Assembly (NCBI RefSeq): GCF_003173335.1
Contig: NZ_QGMZ01000027.1
Span: 1-64,000, forward strand
DNA: 64,000 nt
Source of the DNA: Methanospirillum stamsii
GTDB taxonomy: Archaea > Halobacteriota > Methanomicrobia > Methanomicrobiales > Methanospirillaceae
Reading direction: 5' to 3'
Below the pieces are notes generated by a model. The model made no database searches. It was not told where the DNA came from and saw only the letters and a list, made by a program, of their open reading frames with translations. The translations under genes and the position numbers were made by a program. Positions 46,930 through 56,144 of this stretch are shown here, piece by piece; within the stretch, counting starts at the first letter, position 1; each line of letters opens with the position of its first letter.

Positions 46930-49890
46930 TTAATTTTCCGAAGGTACAGTAAAGCACCCGGTATTTGAAAGGGGGATACAGATAGTAAACCTTGATCCCA
47001 TATTTTTTCCTTCGCTCTCAACCCAGACATTACCCCCGTACATATTAATGATCCGTTTTACAATTGCCAGTCCAAGGCCTGAAGACTGACGATCATGACG
47101 TGATCTATCAACCATATAAAACTCATCAAACACTTGTCCTGCTTCTTCTTTTGAAAGTCCAATTCCAGTATCTTCAACAGTAATGGTAACGGTATCAGGA
47201 TTAATATCGGCATAAACCCTGACGAAACCGTTATTTGGGGTATATTTTATTGCATTACTGATAAGATTATCAAAAACTGAAGATGCATCCCGGGTTGAAA
47301 AAGGAATTACCAGATCATCAGGAACCTGTACATTAACGGTGAGATTTTTCTTTTCAATAAAGAACCAGTTTTTATCCACCGACTGTTTTATCAGTGCTGT
47401 CGGATGAATCATTTCAAAATCAGTGATTCCTTCCTGCCGGCTAAGCCGTGCCAGCGTGAGGATTTTATCAGTCTGTTCGCGGATTGAATATACCGAACGC
47501 AGGAATACACTGTAGAGTTCACGTTTTTCGGAATCTGTCTCTTCCCTGACCAGATGAGGAAGAAGTGCAATAAGCGGGGTAAGGGGGGTTTTCAGATCAT
47601 GTCCCAGCTGATTTATAAAATCATCTTTCTGACGAAGCAGCTTGCTGACTTCTATCGTCCGTTCTTTCACCCGTTCATCAAGATCTCGGTTCATTGTCAG
47701 CAGACGGTTAGTAAGAAAGTCAAGTTCCCGGTTTTTATCCTCAAGAACGGAGGCATATTCTCTGAGTTGTGCCTCCGCTTTTTTTCGTGCACCAATGTCC
47801 CATGCAACAATCAGAATTGCCCGCTTTCCCTGAAAAGAGATCGGCATTGATGAGACCTCTACATCAACCTTTTTACCATGAACATTTAGGAAAACCTCTT
47901 CTTCAGAAGGTGAGGGAAGCATTTTGATGAGCGTTCGTTCAGTTCTCTGTTTTACGAGAGGGATGTAATCGGGGTGAATAAAATCAAAGGGATGGCGGTG
48001 GAGAACCTGATCTTCATGCTGTGCACCGAGGAGCTGAAGACCTGCCGGATTTACAAAGAGTAATTGTTCTCCATCATGAACATAGATAGCATCAGGTGAT
48101 AATTCAACCAGGGTCCTATATCGCTCCTCACTCTCTCTGAGTGCCAGGTTAACCTGGACCAGTTCGCTGGTTCGTTCAGCAACGAGAGATTCCAATTCTT
48201 CCTGTGATTTTAGAAGTTTTTCTTCGTCTTCCTTGCGCCGGGTGATGTCTCTGATACACTCGATTGCACCGACAATAGTTCCATGAGCATTCCGGAGAGG
48301 TGCTGCTACACCCCAGAGCCATCTCTTTTCCCAGCCAGGCTCGGGCATATACTTCTCCCCAATAATAGCATCACCATCGTGAGAGACGTTAATATACTCA
48401 TACTCAATTAAGGAATCGGGATGTAAAGCAAGGTCCACCAGAATGGGCCTCCTTTGACCATAAAACGGGATTGAATACTCATAATTCCCTTTTCCAATGA
48501 TGTCTTCTGCATTGATATGAGTCATATGAACCATAGCCCGGTTCCAGAACAGGACTTCACCACTGGTGTTGATGACCATCGTTGCATCAGGATAAAATTC
48601 AATAACATCTGCGAGCTGCTGTTTGGATTCTTTTATCTCATTTTCAGCGCGTTTTCGTTCAGAGATATTTACTATTACTCCCCGAATCCCGACAATCACA
48701 CCATTTCTGACAGCCTGGGATGAATGAATTATTACAGAAAATTCTTTTCCATCGGATCTGATTGCAGAATATTCATGCGGCTCAGAAATTCCCTTCGTGA
48801 TAACATCATGCATGGTTTCCATCGCCCTTGCCCTGTCCTGCAGACTTAAAAACTGATATACAAAAAGATTTTCTAAATCTGAATCTTCATATCCGAACAG
48901 CAGCCTGGCCTGGCGATTCACATACGTAATATTCCCATCAGATGTACACTCAAATACCCCTTCGGGAAGCAGATCTGCAAGGTCACGGTATCTCTCTTCA
49001 CTTTCCTGGAGTTGTTCCTTGGACAGCCGGAGTTCTTCAAGCCGGTATTTTATCTCTTCACCAGAGGCAATGAGTTCCTCATAAGCGGCAGAGAGATCAA
49101 TATTTCTCTGTTCCAGTTCAATTTCAGCTTTTAAGCGTTCGGTAATATCCCGGATGATCGCCTGATGGAGTACATCTTCACGAATTACCAGTTGATTAAT
49201 ACTAATCTCTGCATCAAATTCTGTATGGTCAACCCGAAGACATTTCCACCTGATGAAAACGTTTTCTCCACCTGATGCGGTATGAATTATTGATTCTAAC
49301 TTCTCCCGTGACCTGTTGCCATCGGGCTGGACATTTGGAGCAAGTAATGCAAAATCTCTTCCAATCAGACTCTCACGGGAGGTCTGAAACATCCTGGCAG
49401 CCTGATCATTGCAGTCTTTGATTATCCAGTCAGATAGAAGAAGAATACCATCACTGGCAGTTTCAAAAAGCAGTCTGAACTGTTCTTCGCTCTCCCGAAG
49501 AGATCTCAACGCTTCTTCTGCACGGACAGCCTGGCGGATTTTATGTGCAAGTTCAGCAAATAACGATACCGGATCTCCTCCCTTCTGCAGGTAAAAAGCA
49601 ACACCACTGTTAATCGCTTCAATAATGACTTCTTCACGACCCTTTCCGGTAAAAAGAATAAAAGGGACCTGTGAACCAGCCTGTCGGTATGCTTTGAGAA
49701 GATCTATGCCATTCATACCAGGCATCTGGTAATCGGACACAACAATATCAAATATCCCGGACAATATCAGATCCACGGCACTTTTTCCGGACCGTACCGT
49801 GGTTACCGCAAATCCCCCTGATTTTTCCATAAATATCTTGAAAAATCCGCAGAAGGATTCGTCATCATCAACATAGAGAACTGATATCAT
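46930..49890 (-). CDS. Soluble receiver-PAS-histidine kinase
   Basis: About 986 residues from ATG 49890 (MISVLYVDDDESFCGFFKIF), after AAAGGA; the longer open frame upstream is unlikely. The domains in order are a receiver (phospho-Asp in VSDYQMPG), four PAS domains (starting near ESEEQFRLLFETASD, ESEERYRDLADLLPE, VIEFYPDATMVINTS and ESEERYRTLVELSPD), a coiled coil, HisKA (GHDLKTPLTPLIAL) and HATPase (NLISNAIKYTPNN, DTGIGLS, GLGLAIV). No membrane helices. An N-terminal receiver suggests that it takes input from another kinase. Confidence 0.9.
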   Translation of the reverse strand: MISVLYVDDDESFCGFFKIFMEKSGGFAVTTVRSGKSAVDLILSGIFDIVVSDYQMPGMNGIDLLKAYRQAGSQVPFILFTGKGREEVIIEAINSGVAFYLQKGGDPVSLFAELAHKIRQAVRAEEALRSLRESEEQFRLLFETASDGILLLSDWIIKDCNDQAARMFQTSRESLIGRDFALLAPNVQPDGNRSREKLESIIHTASGGENVFIRWKCLRVDHTEFDAEISINQLVIREDVLHQAIIRDITERLKAEIELEQRNIDLSAAYEELIASGEEIKYRLEELRLSKEQLQESEERYRDLADLLPEGVFECTSDGNITYVNRQARLLFGYEDSDLENLFVYQFLSLQDRARAMETMHDVITKGISEPHEYSAIRSDGKEFSVIIHSSQAVRNGVIVGIRGVIVNISERKRAENEIKESKQQLADVIEFYPDATMVINTSGEVLFWNRAMVHMTHINAEDIIGKGNYEYSIPFYGQRRPILVDLALHPDSLIEYEYINVSHDGDAIIGEKYMPEPGWEKRWLWGVAAPLRNAHGTIVGAIECIRDITRRKEDEEKLLKSQEELESLVAERTSELVQVNLALRESEERYRTLVELSPDAIYVHDGEQLLFVNPAGLQLLGAQHEDQVLHRHPFDFIHPDYIPLVKQRTERTLIKMLPSPSEEEVFLNVHGKKVDVEVSSMPISFQGKRAILIVAWDIGARKKAEAQLREYASVLEDKNRELDFLTNRLLTMNRDLDERVKERTIEVSKLLRQKDDFINQLGHDLKTPLTPLIALLPHLVREETDSEKRELYSVFLRSVYSIREQTDKILTLARLSRQEGITDFEMIHPTALIKQSVDKNWFFIEKKNLTVNVQVPDDLVIPFSTRDASSVFDNLISNAIKYTPNNGFVRVYADINPDTVTITVEDTGIGLSKEEAGQVFDEFYMVDRSRHDRQSSGLGLAIVKRIINMYGGNVWVESEGKNMGSRFTICIPLSNTGCFTVPSEN

Positions 49891-50006
49891 CAAGAGTCCT
49901 TTGGTTATCCCTGATACTTCTGTAGGATATCGTGTTATATCAAGGTAAGGAATCAGGCACCTTGGAAAAAGAAGATGATTATGAAAAGAAAACACAGTAT
50001 ACGAAT

Positions 50007-50636
50007 ATGATGAAATTTGTGTGGCTGATACTGGCAATTAGTATGCTTTTTACCTGCTCCTCCCTGGCTGATGAAGCAGATGACCTGGCAGCGGAAGGAA
50101 ATCTCCTCTATGATCAGGATTTTTATGACGAGGCCCTTGTTGTTCTGGACCAGGCACTGGCAATCGACCCGGAGAACCTCGAAGCATTGAACGGAAAAGG
50201 AAAAACCCTGAAAAGTCTGGGGAGATATGAAGAAGCAATAGAAGAATATGAAAAAGCAATTTCCATTGATCCTTCCTATAAAAAGGCCTGGAATAACAAA
50301 GGGATAGTGCTTACATATCTCGAGCAGTATGATGAAGCGGTGGAGATGTATAATGAGGCTATCAAAATCGATCCGGAATATGCCAAGGCTTACAGTAATC
50401 TGGCCTGGTGTTTAAACCTGGCCGGTCGTTATGAAGAAGCTCTTGATAATGCAAAAAATGCAACTGATCTGCTGCCAGATTATCCAAAAGGATGGATTAA
50501 CCACGCAGATGCTCTTTTTGCTCTCGGAAGATACAATGAGGCAGTAACATCATATGATGCAGCGCTGCTCCTGGATCCCGACCAATCGGATGCCAAAAAC
50601 GGAAAAGCAAGAGCGATAGAAAAGATGGATGTGTAA
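50007..50636 (+). CDS. Secreted or anchored TPR protein
   Basis: About 209 residues from ATG 50007. A signal-like helix (FVWLILAISMLFTCSSLAD) is followed by five TPR units from about residue 30 to the end (for example AWNNKGIVLTYLEQYDEAVE). It is divergent from the hybrid kinase and lies 74 nt upstream of the Cache-domain gene on the same strand. TPRs bind proteins; the partner is unknown. Confidence 0.85.
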   Translation: MMKFVWLILAISMLFTCSSLADEADDLAAEGNLLYDQDFYDEALVVLDQALAIDPENLEALNGKGKTLKSLGRYEEAIEEYEKAISIDPSYKKAWNNKGIVLTYLEQYDEAVEMYNEAIKIDPEYAKAYSNLAWCLNLAGRYEEALDNAKNATDLLPDYPKGWINHADALFALGRYNEAVTSYDAALLLDPDQSDAKNGKARAIEKMDV

Positions 50637-50710
50637 TTGACAGATTATCCCCCTTTCCACACATTCTTAATAGGCAAAATCCATACCTCACGGTGGCGAA
50701 GAATTATATC

Positions 50711-51211
50711 ATGAAGAACTATGCAATCATACTCTTTTCCTGCTGTATACTCATTCTGGCAGGTGGTTTGGTATCAGGAGAAAATGAGTCTTTTTCTACT
50801 AATCAGACAATATCAAATCAGACTCCTGAACCAACTCTGATTCCCATAACACCTGAAGAAGAACTGATGAATCTAGCATTTATAGCAAGAGAATTTGCAC
50901 TGGAAAATGGAAAAGACTCTGCGATCGCTGAATTTTCAAACCCAAACGGGCGTTTTTTTCTGAACGGGACTGGTATCAGGGCTTATGGTGTGGATGGAAC
51001 ACTGCTTGCAGATCCCTTTAGTCCATCAAATGCAGGAACTTTATTGATATCCGATGACTATGATTCGGGAAATATCCGGCTTATGCGGGATCTTGCAACA
51101 ACCGGCGGGGGTCTCTTCACTGACCCGGTCACGAAAGAGTACTGGTTTGTAATGGATATAGATGGCAGCTGGTGGATTTCTGCTTCCCGGATAATCCCCA
51201 AGGCTCAATAA
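50711..51211 (+). CDS. Secreted single Cache-domain protein
   Basis: About 166 residues from ATG 50711 (the frame opens at GTG 50693). A signal peptide (IILFSCCILILAGGLVSG) and a Thr/Pro/Asn-rich stretch lead into a small sensor-like domain (FALENGKDSAIAEFSNPNGR, FLNGTGIRAYGVDGTLLADP, MDIDGSWWISASR). This resembles the ligand-binding Cache domain of chemoreceptors and kinases but stands alone without a signalling domain. It could present ligands to a partner. Confidence 0.7.
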   Translation: MKNYAIILFSCCILILAGGLVSGENESFSTNQTISNQTPEPTLIPITPEEELMNLAFIAREFALENGKDSAIAEFSNPNGRFFLNGTGIRAYGVDGTLLADPFSPSNAGTLLISDDYDSGNIRLMRDLATTGGGLFTDPVTKEYWFVMDIDGSWWISASRIIPKAQ

Positions 51212-51237
51212 CCGAATTTAAAAAGCAGGAGACACCC

Positions 51238-52095
51238 ATGATTCTGATCAGAAAGCGTAGCATCGGACAGGCACATGAAGAAGTAATCAGGGAGATTGCA
51301 AAACGTTGTGAAGGTAATGTCAGGGTAACAGAAGACGGCGAATATACCTGGGACCCGGAAGAGCCCATCTGTATTCATGTAGAAGAGCCGTTTTCAGAAC
51401 CGATGCGATCCGGCGCATCACTGTTTGGAGAGAAATTTTCAGAACAGTATCAGGCCTCTCTCTACACGATTACACCGCGCCGCAATGACGGGACGGATGC
51501 TGTATATACATATGGAAACCGTTTGAGGGATTACCCGCGGGCATTAGTAAAAATATCAGAGAATTCATCTGGTAAAAAGAAAGGAATTCTTCAGGGACTT
51601 TTCAGGAAGATGGGATATGTTCCGGCAGATTCATGCGGGGCATTGAATTTTTCAGGAGATGGAAACTATGGCGGATATGACCAGATTCAGGAAAGTATCA
51701 TCAATCGTCTGGTAGCAAATCAGGAAAGCAGACGCGCAATTGCAATTACCTGGTTCCCGGAGAAAGATATCTCTGCAGATGAACCTCCATGCCTGCAGAT
51801 AGTGCAGGGAGTTGTGGATAAAAATCACAAATTAAACCTGATCTGTTTATTCAGGAGCAATGATATGTTATCTGCCTGGGGTCAGAATGCATACGGTCTT
51901 GCTCATCTTCAGAAATATATCTGCGAGCAGATAAACCAGAAAAGAAAAAAAGAAGAAGTAGAGCTCTCTTCCGGATGGCTTGAGACAATTAGTATTTCAG
52001 CACATATGTATTTTCACCGTGACCAGCTGGAACTGAACCTCTTTTTAGAGAAAATTAAGACTGGTGAACTCTTTTCTTCATTTCAGAAGAGATAA
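51238..52095 (+). CDS. Thymidylate synthase family protein (archaeal ThyA-like)
   Basis: A protein of 285 residues from ATG 51238, which follows GGAG; the open frame upstream overlaps the Cache gene. The C-terminal half carries the thymidylate synthase pattern: RRAIAITWFPEKD, the likely nucleophile C185 in EPPCLQ, LFRSNDMLSAWGQNAYGLAH (the dUMP-binding RS-D region) and HMYFHRD near the end. Archaeal ThyA enzymes are about 220 residues, so there are about 60 extra N-terminal residues here. Hydroxymethylation of dCMP is the alternative reaction in this family. Confidence 0.6.
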   Translation: MILIRKRSIGQAHEEVIREIAKRCEGNVRVTEDGEYTWDPEEPICIHVEEPFSEPMRSGASLFGEKFSEQYQASLYTITPRRNDGTDAVYTYGNRLRDYPRALVKISENSSGKKKGILQGLFRKMGYVPADSCGALNFSGDGNYGGYDQIQESIINRLVANQESRRAIAITWFPEKDISADEPPCLQIVQGVVDKNHKLNLICLFRSNDMLSAWGQNAYGLAHLQKYICEQINQKRKKEEVELSSGWLETISISAHMYFHRDQLELNLFLEKIKTGELFSSFQKR

Positions 52096-52141
52096 TTCAA
52101 AAATTCTTTCTGATTTATAACCAGATGGGAAAAGAGAAAAG

Positions 52142-52150
52142 ATATAAATA
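52142..52150 (+). promoter_or_regulatory. TATA box of the small RNA candidate
   Basis: ATATAAATA after a purine-rich GAAAAG is a good archaeal promoter core. The expected start site, about 26 nt downstream of its centre, falls at 52170-52174, exactly where the base-paired region of the RNA candidate begins. Confidence 0.55.
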
Positions 52151-52169
52151 ACCAACCCGATATGAAATC

Positions 52170-52259
52170 GTGTGGTGCATGGGAAAGCACCAGGAATACA
52201 CTTCACAGAAGAAAGGTATCCGGGACAGGCGGATACCTCACTGCCTGTAAGTCTTTTTT
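52170..52259 (+). ncRNA. Structured small RNA candidate with pseudoknot
   Basis: About 90 nt. Stem A is TGGTGC (52173-52178) with GCACCA (52187-52192) around ATGGGAAA. Stem B is GGTATCCG (52215-52222) with CGGATACC (52230-52237) around the loop GGACAGG. The loop bases ACAGG (52225-52229) pair with CCTGT (52244-52248), making an H-type pseudoknot, and a T run at 52254-52259 follows. A good TATA box sits at the right distance upstream. It does not fit tRNA, box C/D or a riboswitch class known to me. A 37-codon frame (52162-52275) overlaps it but begins before the predicted transcript start and lacks a ribosome binding site. Confidence 0.6.
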
Positions 52260-52287
52260 CAATCCCGATTATTAAGCATACTATCTT

Positions 52288-52316
52288 ATAGGATAACAAA
52301 TCGAGAGATATCCTAT
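52288..52316 (+). promoter_or_regulatory. Inverted repeat covering the start of the OLD-like gene
   Basis: ATAGGATA (52288-52295) and TATCCTAT (52309-52316) are perfect 8-bp arms separated by 13 nt. The right arm contains the first two bases of the ATG at 52315, and the left arm touches a TATA-like TTATAG. It may be an operator for autoregulation or a hairpin that hides the start codon. Confidence 0.45.
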
Positions 52317-54354
52317 GCAACTTGCCGAGTTCCGGGTCCAGAACTATAAAATTGTTGAGGACACCGGATGGATTCCAGTCCAGAACCTTACAACATTCGT
52401 TGGAAAGAACGAATCCGGAAAGTCAGCAATTTTTCGGGCGCTATCAAAATTAAACCCCTCTGATGGAGAGGGATATGATGGGCTCAAGGAGTTTCCAAGG
52501 CAGCGGTATGCCTCAGAAATTACCCGAACCGACTGGCCGGTAGCATCGGGCAGGTTTGAATTAAACCCTGATGAACAGCGCGATATTGCAGCGATATCCG
52601 AGTTGTGTCGTGATATTACCCATGTGGAAGTAACCAGGCATTACACCGGATCATACAGTATCACCTATCAGCCTGATGTAGGAGTCGACCTGGTTACCTC
52701 GCCAGATCTTATCTATGCCATTGAAAGTGCCATTGAACATATCAGGAACCTTTTCGCGCCGGAAGGAAAGGGAGATATCCTCGGAAGAATAAAAGAAGGA
52801 CTCCTCTCTTTCCTTGAAGAACAGAAAAATGCCATCCCGGTTGACGGACAGATTCAAAAACGGCATATTTCAGATCTTATTAATGCAATTAAAAGCAGGG
52901 CCAACGAACCCTGGCAGCATGAGATTCTGGATCCGGTTACCGAACCGATGTACAGACTTGTCCGGCAGATGGAAATCTACGAAGGTCTCATGGCAGCAAA
53001 CAGGTATGTCATTGAGCACCTTCCAAAATTTGTCTATTTTGACCAGTACAATGTTATTGAAAGTGCGATTCATATCCCGACCTTTATTGCAACACTCAAA
53101 TCCCATCCTGACTCTCCGGGTCTTCGTGCCACCAACTGCCTGTTCAGACATGTGAACCTGGATCTTGATCAGCTTGACCGGCTGGGATCTCACAAGAATG
53201 CCGTTGATGATAACCCTATCATCAGGAGGCAGGTGGATGAACGGTCTATTCTTTTATCAACCGCATCAAACCTGATGACTAAAAAGTTCGAGGACTGGTG
53301 GGGACAGAGGAGAATCAGGTTCAGATATGATATTGACGGGGATTATTTCAGAGTCTGGGTTTCTGATGACCTTGATCCTTCAGAGATAGAACTTGAACAG
53401 AGAAGTGCAGGACTCCAATATTTCTTCTCCTTTTACCTGGTCTTCCTTGTTGAATCCGGAGATGCATATCACGACAGTATCCTGCTTCTTGATGAACCAG
53501 GTCTGCAGTTGCATCCGACAGCTCAGCAACAGACAACCAAATTCTTTGACCGGATTTCAAAAGGGAATCAATTATTCTTTTCGACACATTCTCCGTTCAT
53601 GATAGACCTTGACCATCTGGACAGGGTACGAACGGTTTATGAAGGTCCGGGTGGGACAACAAAAGTCTCTCTTGATGAATGGCCTGCTGACAAAGACTCC
53701 CTCTTTCCACTTGAAGCAGCCCTTGCAACAAAAATTGCAGAAAAAACCCTTGTGTGTGGCAACCAGCTCATCGTTGAGGATACTCATGACCTCTGGCTGC
53801 TTCAGGCTATGAATTATGCACTTCGAAGCAGAGGCAAAAGTGGTCTTGATTCATCAGTCCGGATTACCCCGGCAGGAGGAACGGCAAACCTTATTCCCCT
53901 GGCCCTGATGATGACATCCAATAAAAAACCGGCAGGGGTCCTTTTATCCGGGAAAACCGTACCCGACGGCGTTCTCGAAAAGTTCCCTGCAATGCACTTC
54001 AAAGAGGGACATGGACTCCTTTTTTATAGCAATATCATACACAAAAAGGGTGCAGGAATTGAAGACCTTTTTTCACCGGATTTGTATTTCAGGTGTGTAA
54101 AAGAGATATATCCAGACCTACTGCTCGGACAGGTTCCGGAGAAATCACCTACTGAACGGAACGATGAACGAGGTTTTGCAAGTATAATTGCAGAAATGAT
54201 AGAACGAAAACAGGGAGAACACTTTGAGAGGTGGCGGGTTGCAGAACTGCTCTCAGACCGGATATGTGAATCACCACAAAATATTGATGATGAAACTCTT
54301 GAGCGGTTTTCTCGTCTTTTTGATGAGATAAACCGTCTCACCAGTAACTCCTGA
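52315..54354 (+). CDS. OLD-like AAA/SMC-type ATPase with degenerate TOPRIM region
   Basis: A protein of 679 residues. The Walker A GKNESGKS is at 30-37, an ABC-type signature lies around EQRSAGLQYFF, Walker B is SILLLDEPGLQLHP near 390, and the His switch is in FSTHSPFMIDLD. The C-terminal part from about 480 looks like the TOPRIM nuclease domain of the OLD family: LIVEDTHDLWLL keeps the Glu, but the place of the usual DxD reads LLSGKT. OLD proteins act in phage defence or DNA processing. No methylase or other defence gene is adjacent; the structured RNA candidate lies 55 nt upstream. Confidence 0.8.
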   Translation: MQLAEFRVQNYKIVEDTGWIPVQNLTTFVGKNESGKSAIFRALSKLNPSDGEGYDGLKEFPRQRYASEITRTDWPVASGRFELNPDEQRDIAAISELCRDITHVEVTRHYTGSYSITYQPDVGVDLVTSPDLIYAIESAIEHIRNLFAPEGKGDILGRIKEGLLSFLEEQKNAIPVDGQIQKRHISDLINAIKSRANEPWQHEILDPVTEPMYRLVRQMEIYEGLMAANRYVIEHLPKFVYFDQYNVIESAIHIPTFIATLKSHPDSPGLRATNCLFRHVNLDLDQLDRLGSHKNAVDDNPIIRRQVDERSILLSTASNLMTKKFEDWWGQRRIRFRYDIDGDYFRVWVSDDLDPSEIELEQRSAGLQYFFSFYLVFLVESGDAYHDSILLLDEPGLQLHPTAQQQTTKFFDRISKGNQLFFSTHSPFMIDLDHLDRVRTVYEGPGGTTKVSLDEWPADKDSLFPLEAALATKIAEKTLVCGNQLIVEDTHDLWLLQAMNYALRSRGKSGLDSSVRITPAGGTANLIPLALMMTSNKKPAGVLLSGKTVPDGVLEKFPAMHFKEGHGLLFYSNIIHKKGAGIEDLFSPDLYFRCVKEIYPDLLLGQVPEKSPTERNDERGFASIIAEMIERKQGEHFERWRVAELLSDRICESPQNIDDETLERFSRLFDEINRLTSNS

Positions 54355-54360
54355 CCTTTT

Positions 54361-55350
54361 TTATAGATCTACCGGCTCTTTTTGTTGTGATAATGCCAGG
54401 TTTTTCAGGATTTCTCTACCCACCTCATCGGTTGTCGCAGTTCCTCCAAGATCCGGGGTTTTTATACCTGCGGCAATGGTCTTCTGAATCGCCCGTTCAA
54501 CCTCGATAGCAAGGGGTCTTTCTCCGACATATTTTAACAGAAGTGACACACACCGAATCGCTGCAATCGGATTTGCTATCCCCTTTCCGGTAATATCCGG
54601 AGCACTCCCGTGAACCGGCTCAAATAATGCCTGGTGCCTGCCGATATTCGCACTTGGCAGCATTCCAAGACCTCCCTCAAGAAATGCGGCTGCATCGGAG
54701 AGAATGTCTCCAAAGATATTCGTGGTCACAATCACATCATAGCGTGACGGGTGTTGCAGAACATCAAGGACCAGGGCATCAATATATTTCTTGTCAATGG
54801 AAATGCCGGTCTTTTCAGCCTCTTCCATGCAGATTTCCAGGAAATATGCATCAGATTTCATCACATTTGCTTTATTCCCGATGGTAAGATGCCTCCTTCT
54901 CCGGTTTGCACATGCACTTGCAAATTTGGCAATCCGACGGGAACCTGCTTCGCTTACTACCCGGAGTGTGCATGCCCGGTCCTTTTCTTTCCATTCTATT
55001 CCTGAATAAAGACCTTCGGTATTTTCCCTGACTATAAGAATATCAAAACCCTCACCAAAAACCGGGCGAAGGTTGGCATAGAGGTCAAGTTCTTTTCTTA
55101 TCCTGAGCACCACACTATGATATTTCGGGTCAGGAGGAGTTGTTATTGCTCCAAAAAGGATAAGATCAGCTTTTCTCAGTGTCTCAAGTGTCTTATCTGA
55201 TAAGGCATCCCCGGTTCGTTTCCAGCACTCATACCCAAGGTATACCGGAGTATACTCCCAATCCGGATGAAAAAACTTCAGAACATCCAGTGCCGGAGGA
55301 ATCACTTCTGGCCCGATTCCATCTCCAGGAGCCACCACAACTCGTTTCAT
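54361..55350 (-). CDS. aksF: Homoisocitrate dehydrogenase-type decarboxylating dehydrogenase
   Basis: A protein of 329 residues from ATG 55350 ([20 protein letters not shown]). The isocitrate/isopropylmalate dehydrogenase motifs are seen: [38 protein letters not shown] and [18 protein letters not shown]. In this operon it should oxidatively decarboxylate homoisocitrate and its longer homologues on the way to 2-oxosuberate, the coenzyme B precursor. LeuB is the close alternative; operon context and the YLRT motif of the adjoining aconitase small subunit favour AksF. It is the last gene, 6 nt from the convergent OLD-like gene. Confidence 0.85.
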   Translation of the reverse strand: MKRVVVAPGDGIGPEVIPPALDVLKFFHPDWEYTPVYLGYECWKRTGDALSDKTLETLRKADLILFGAITTPPDPKYHSVVLRIRKELDLYANLRPVFGEGFDILIVRENTEGLYSGIEWKEKDRACTLRVVSEAGSRRIAKFASACANRRRRHLTIGNKANVMKSDAYFLEICMEEAEKTGISIDKKYIDALVLDVLQHPSRYDVIVTTNIFGDILSDAAAFLEGGLGMLPSANIGRHQALFEPVHGSAPDITGKGIANPIAAIRCVSLLLKYVGERPLAIEVERAIQKTIAAGIKTPDLGGTATTDEVGREILKNLALSQQKEPVDL

Positions 55351-56144
55351 TGTCTTCTCCATTCATGAATACAATCATACAAGGCGTCCGCTATCTCTTT
55401 CGGAGACGAACCCCAGTGGACAACAACGCCCATTTTTCCATTTATTCTCTGAATCCCTGTCCTTTCAGCCCTGCAGCACCGGGCGATAAATGGCTCTTCC
55501 ATTACCGCATTGGCAGGGCATATGTCAATTAAAGGAAAATCATGACCATAACAATCCCTCAAAACCTGCCTTGCAGTCATGCACCCGGCAATCTGTTCAT
55601 CACCAATAAGCCGGTCTGAGTCGATAGTCCGGGAAAAACCACCGGCCTTACAGGGATAGACATCAGCATGTGTCTCCCTGATATCCCGGATATGATAATT
55701 AAAGGTCACCTCAAGTTCCCCGAATATCCCCACTTCGTCCAGTTTTTGTAAGGTTCCGGCCAGGTGGGGGTGGGGCGGAGTCACATCATATACATGAACG
55801 GTTAAAAGTGAGGCCGGATCAGGGTCACATATGAAGATCATATGCTCCTCGATTCCGGTAAAAATCGTACACCTCTTCTCCACATGAAGGGCTTTTTTAA
55901 TTAGGTCCCCACGATTATGGAGCACCACCGGTTCAGGATAGCAGTATACCTCATCCGGGCCTGCAATCACAGATACGTGTTTGATATCACGCATAAGCCC
56001 GGTTCCTTCAGCCGGTTCAACTGCAAGTATCTCATAACCATCCGGAACTTCATGAATCAGGTATTGCGAAAGGAAATATACCCGATCCCCCACTGGTTTA
56101 TTGCCTGCATAACCGATACACTTGCAATGGGGAGGAAAGATCAT
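55347..56144 (-). CDS. Unrecognised Cys-rich protein inside the coenzyme B operon
   Basis: A protein of 265 residues, with no membrane helix or signal peptide. I do not recognise the family. Cys residues are frequent and partly clustered: HCKCIG near the N-terminus, then CYPEPVV, RQVLRDC, DICPANA and ARCCRAE. A His/Pro-rich stretch VYDVTPPHPHLAG lies near the middle. It overlaps aksE and aksF by 4 nt each, so it is made together with them and probably serves the same pathway, either as an enzyme or as a sulfur or metal carrier. No catalytic class can be named. Confidence 0.8.
   Translation of the reverse strand: MIFPPHCKCIGYAGNKPVGDRVYFLSQYLIHEVPDGYEILAVEPAEGTGLMRDIKHVSVIAGPDEVYCYPEPVVLHNRGDLIKKALHVEKRCTIFTGIEEHMIFICDPDPASLLTVHVYDVTPPHPHLAGTLQKLDEVGIFGELEVTFNYHIRDIRETHADVYPCKAGGFSRTIDSDRLIGDEQIAGCMTARQVLRDCYGHDFPLIDICPANAVMEEPFIARCCRAERTGIQRINGKMGVVVHWGSSPKEIADALYDCIHEWRRQ

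Noticed and set aside
52162-52275. 37-codon open frame starting ATG 52162 over the small RNA candidate
   Set aside because: The ATG lies upstream of the transcript start predicted from the TATA box, there is no ribosome binding site, and the bases are better explained by two perfect stems and a pseudoknot. It is kept as the main alternative to the RNA call.
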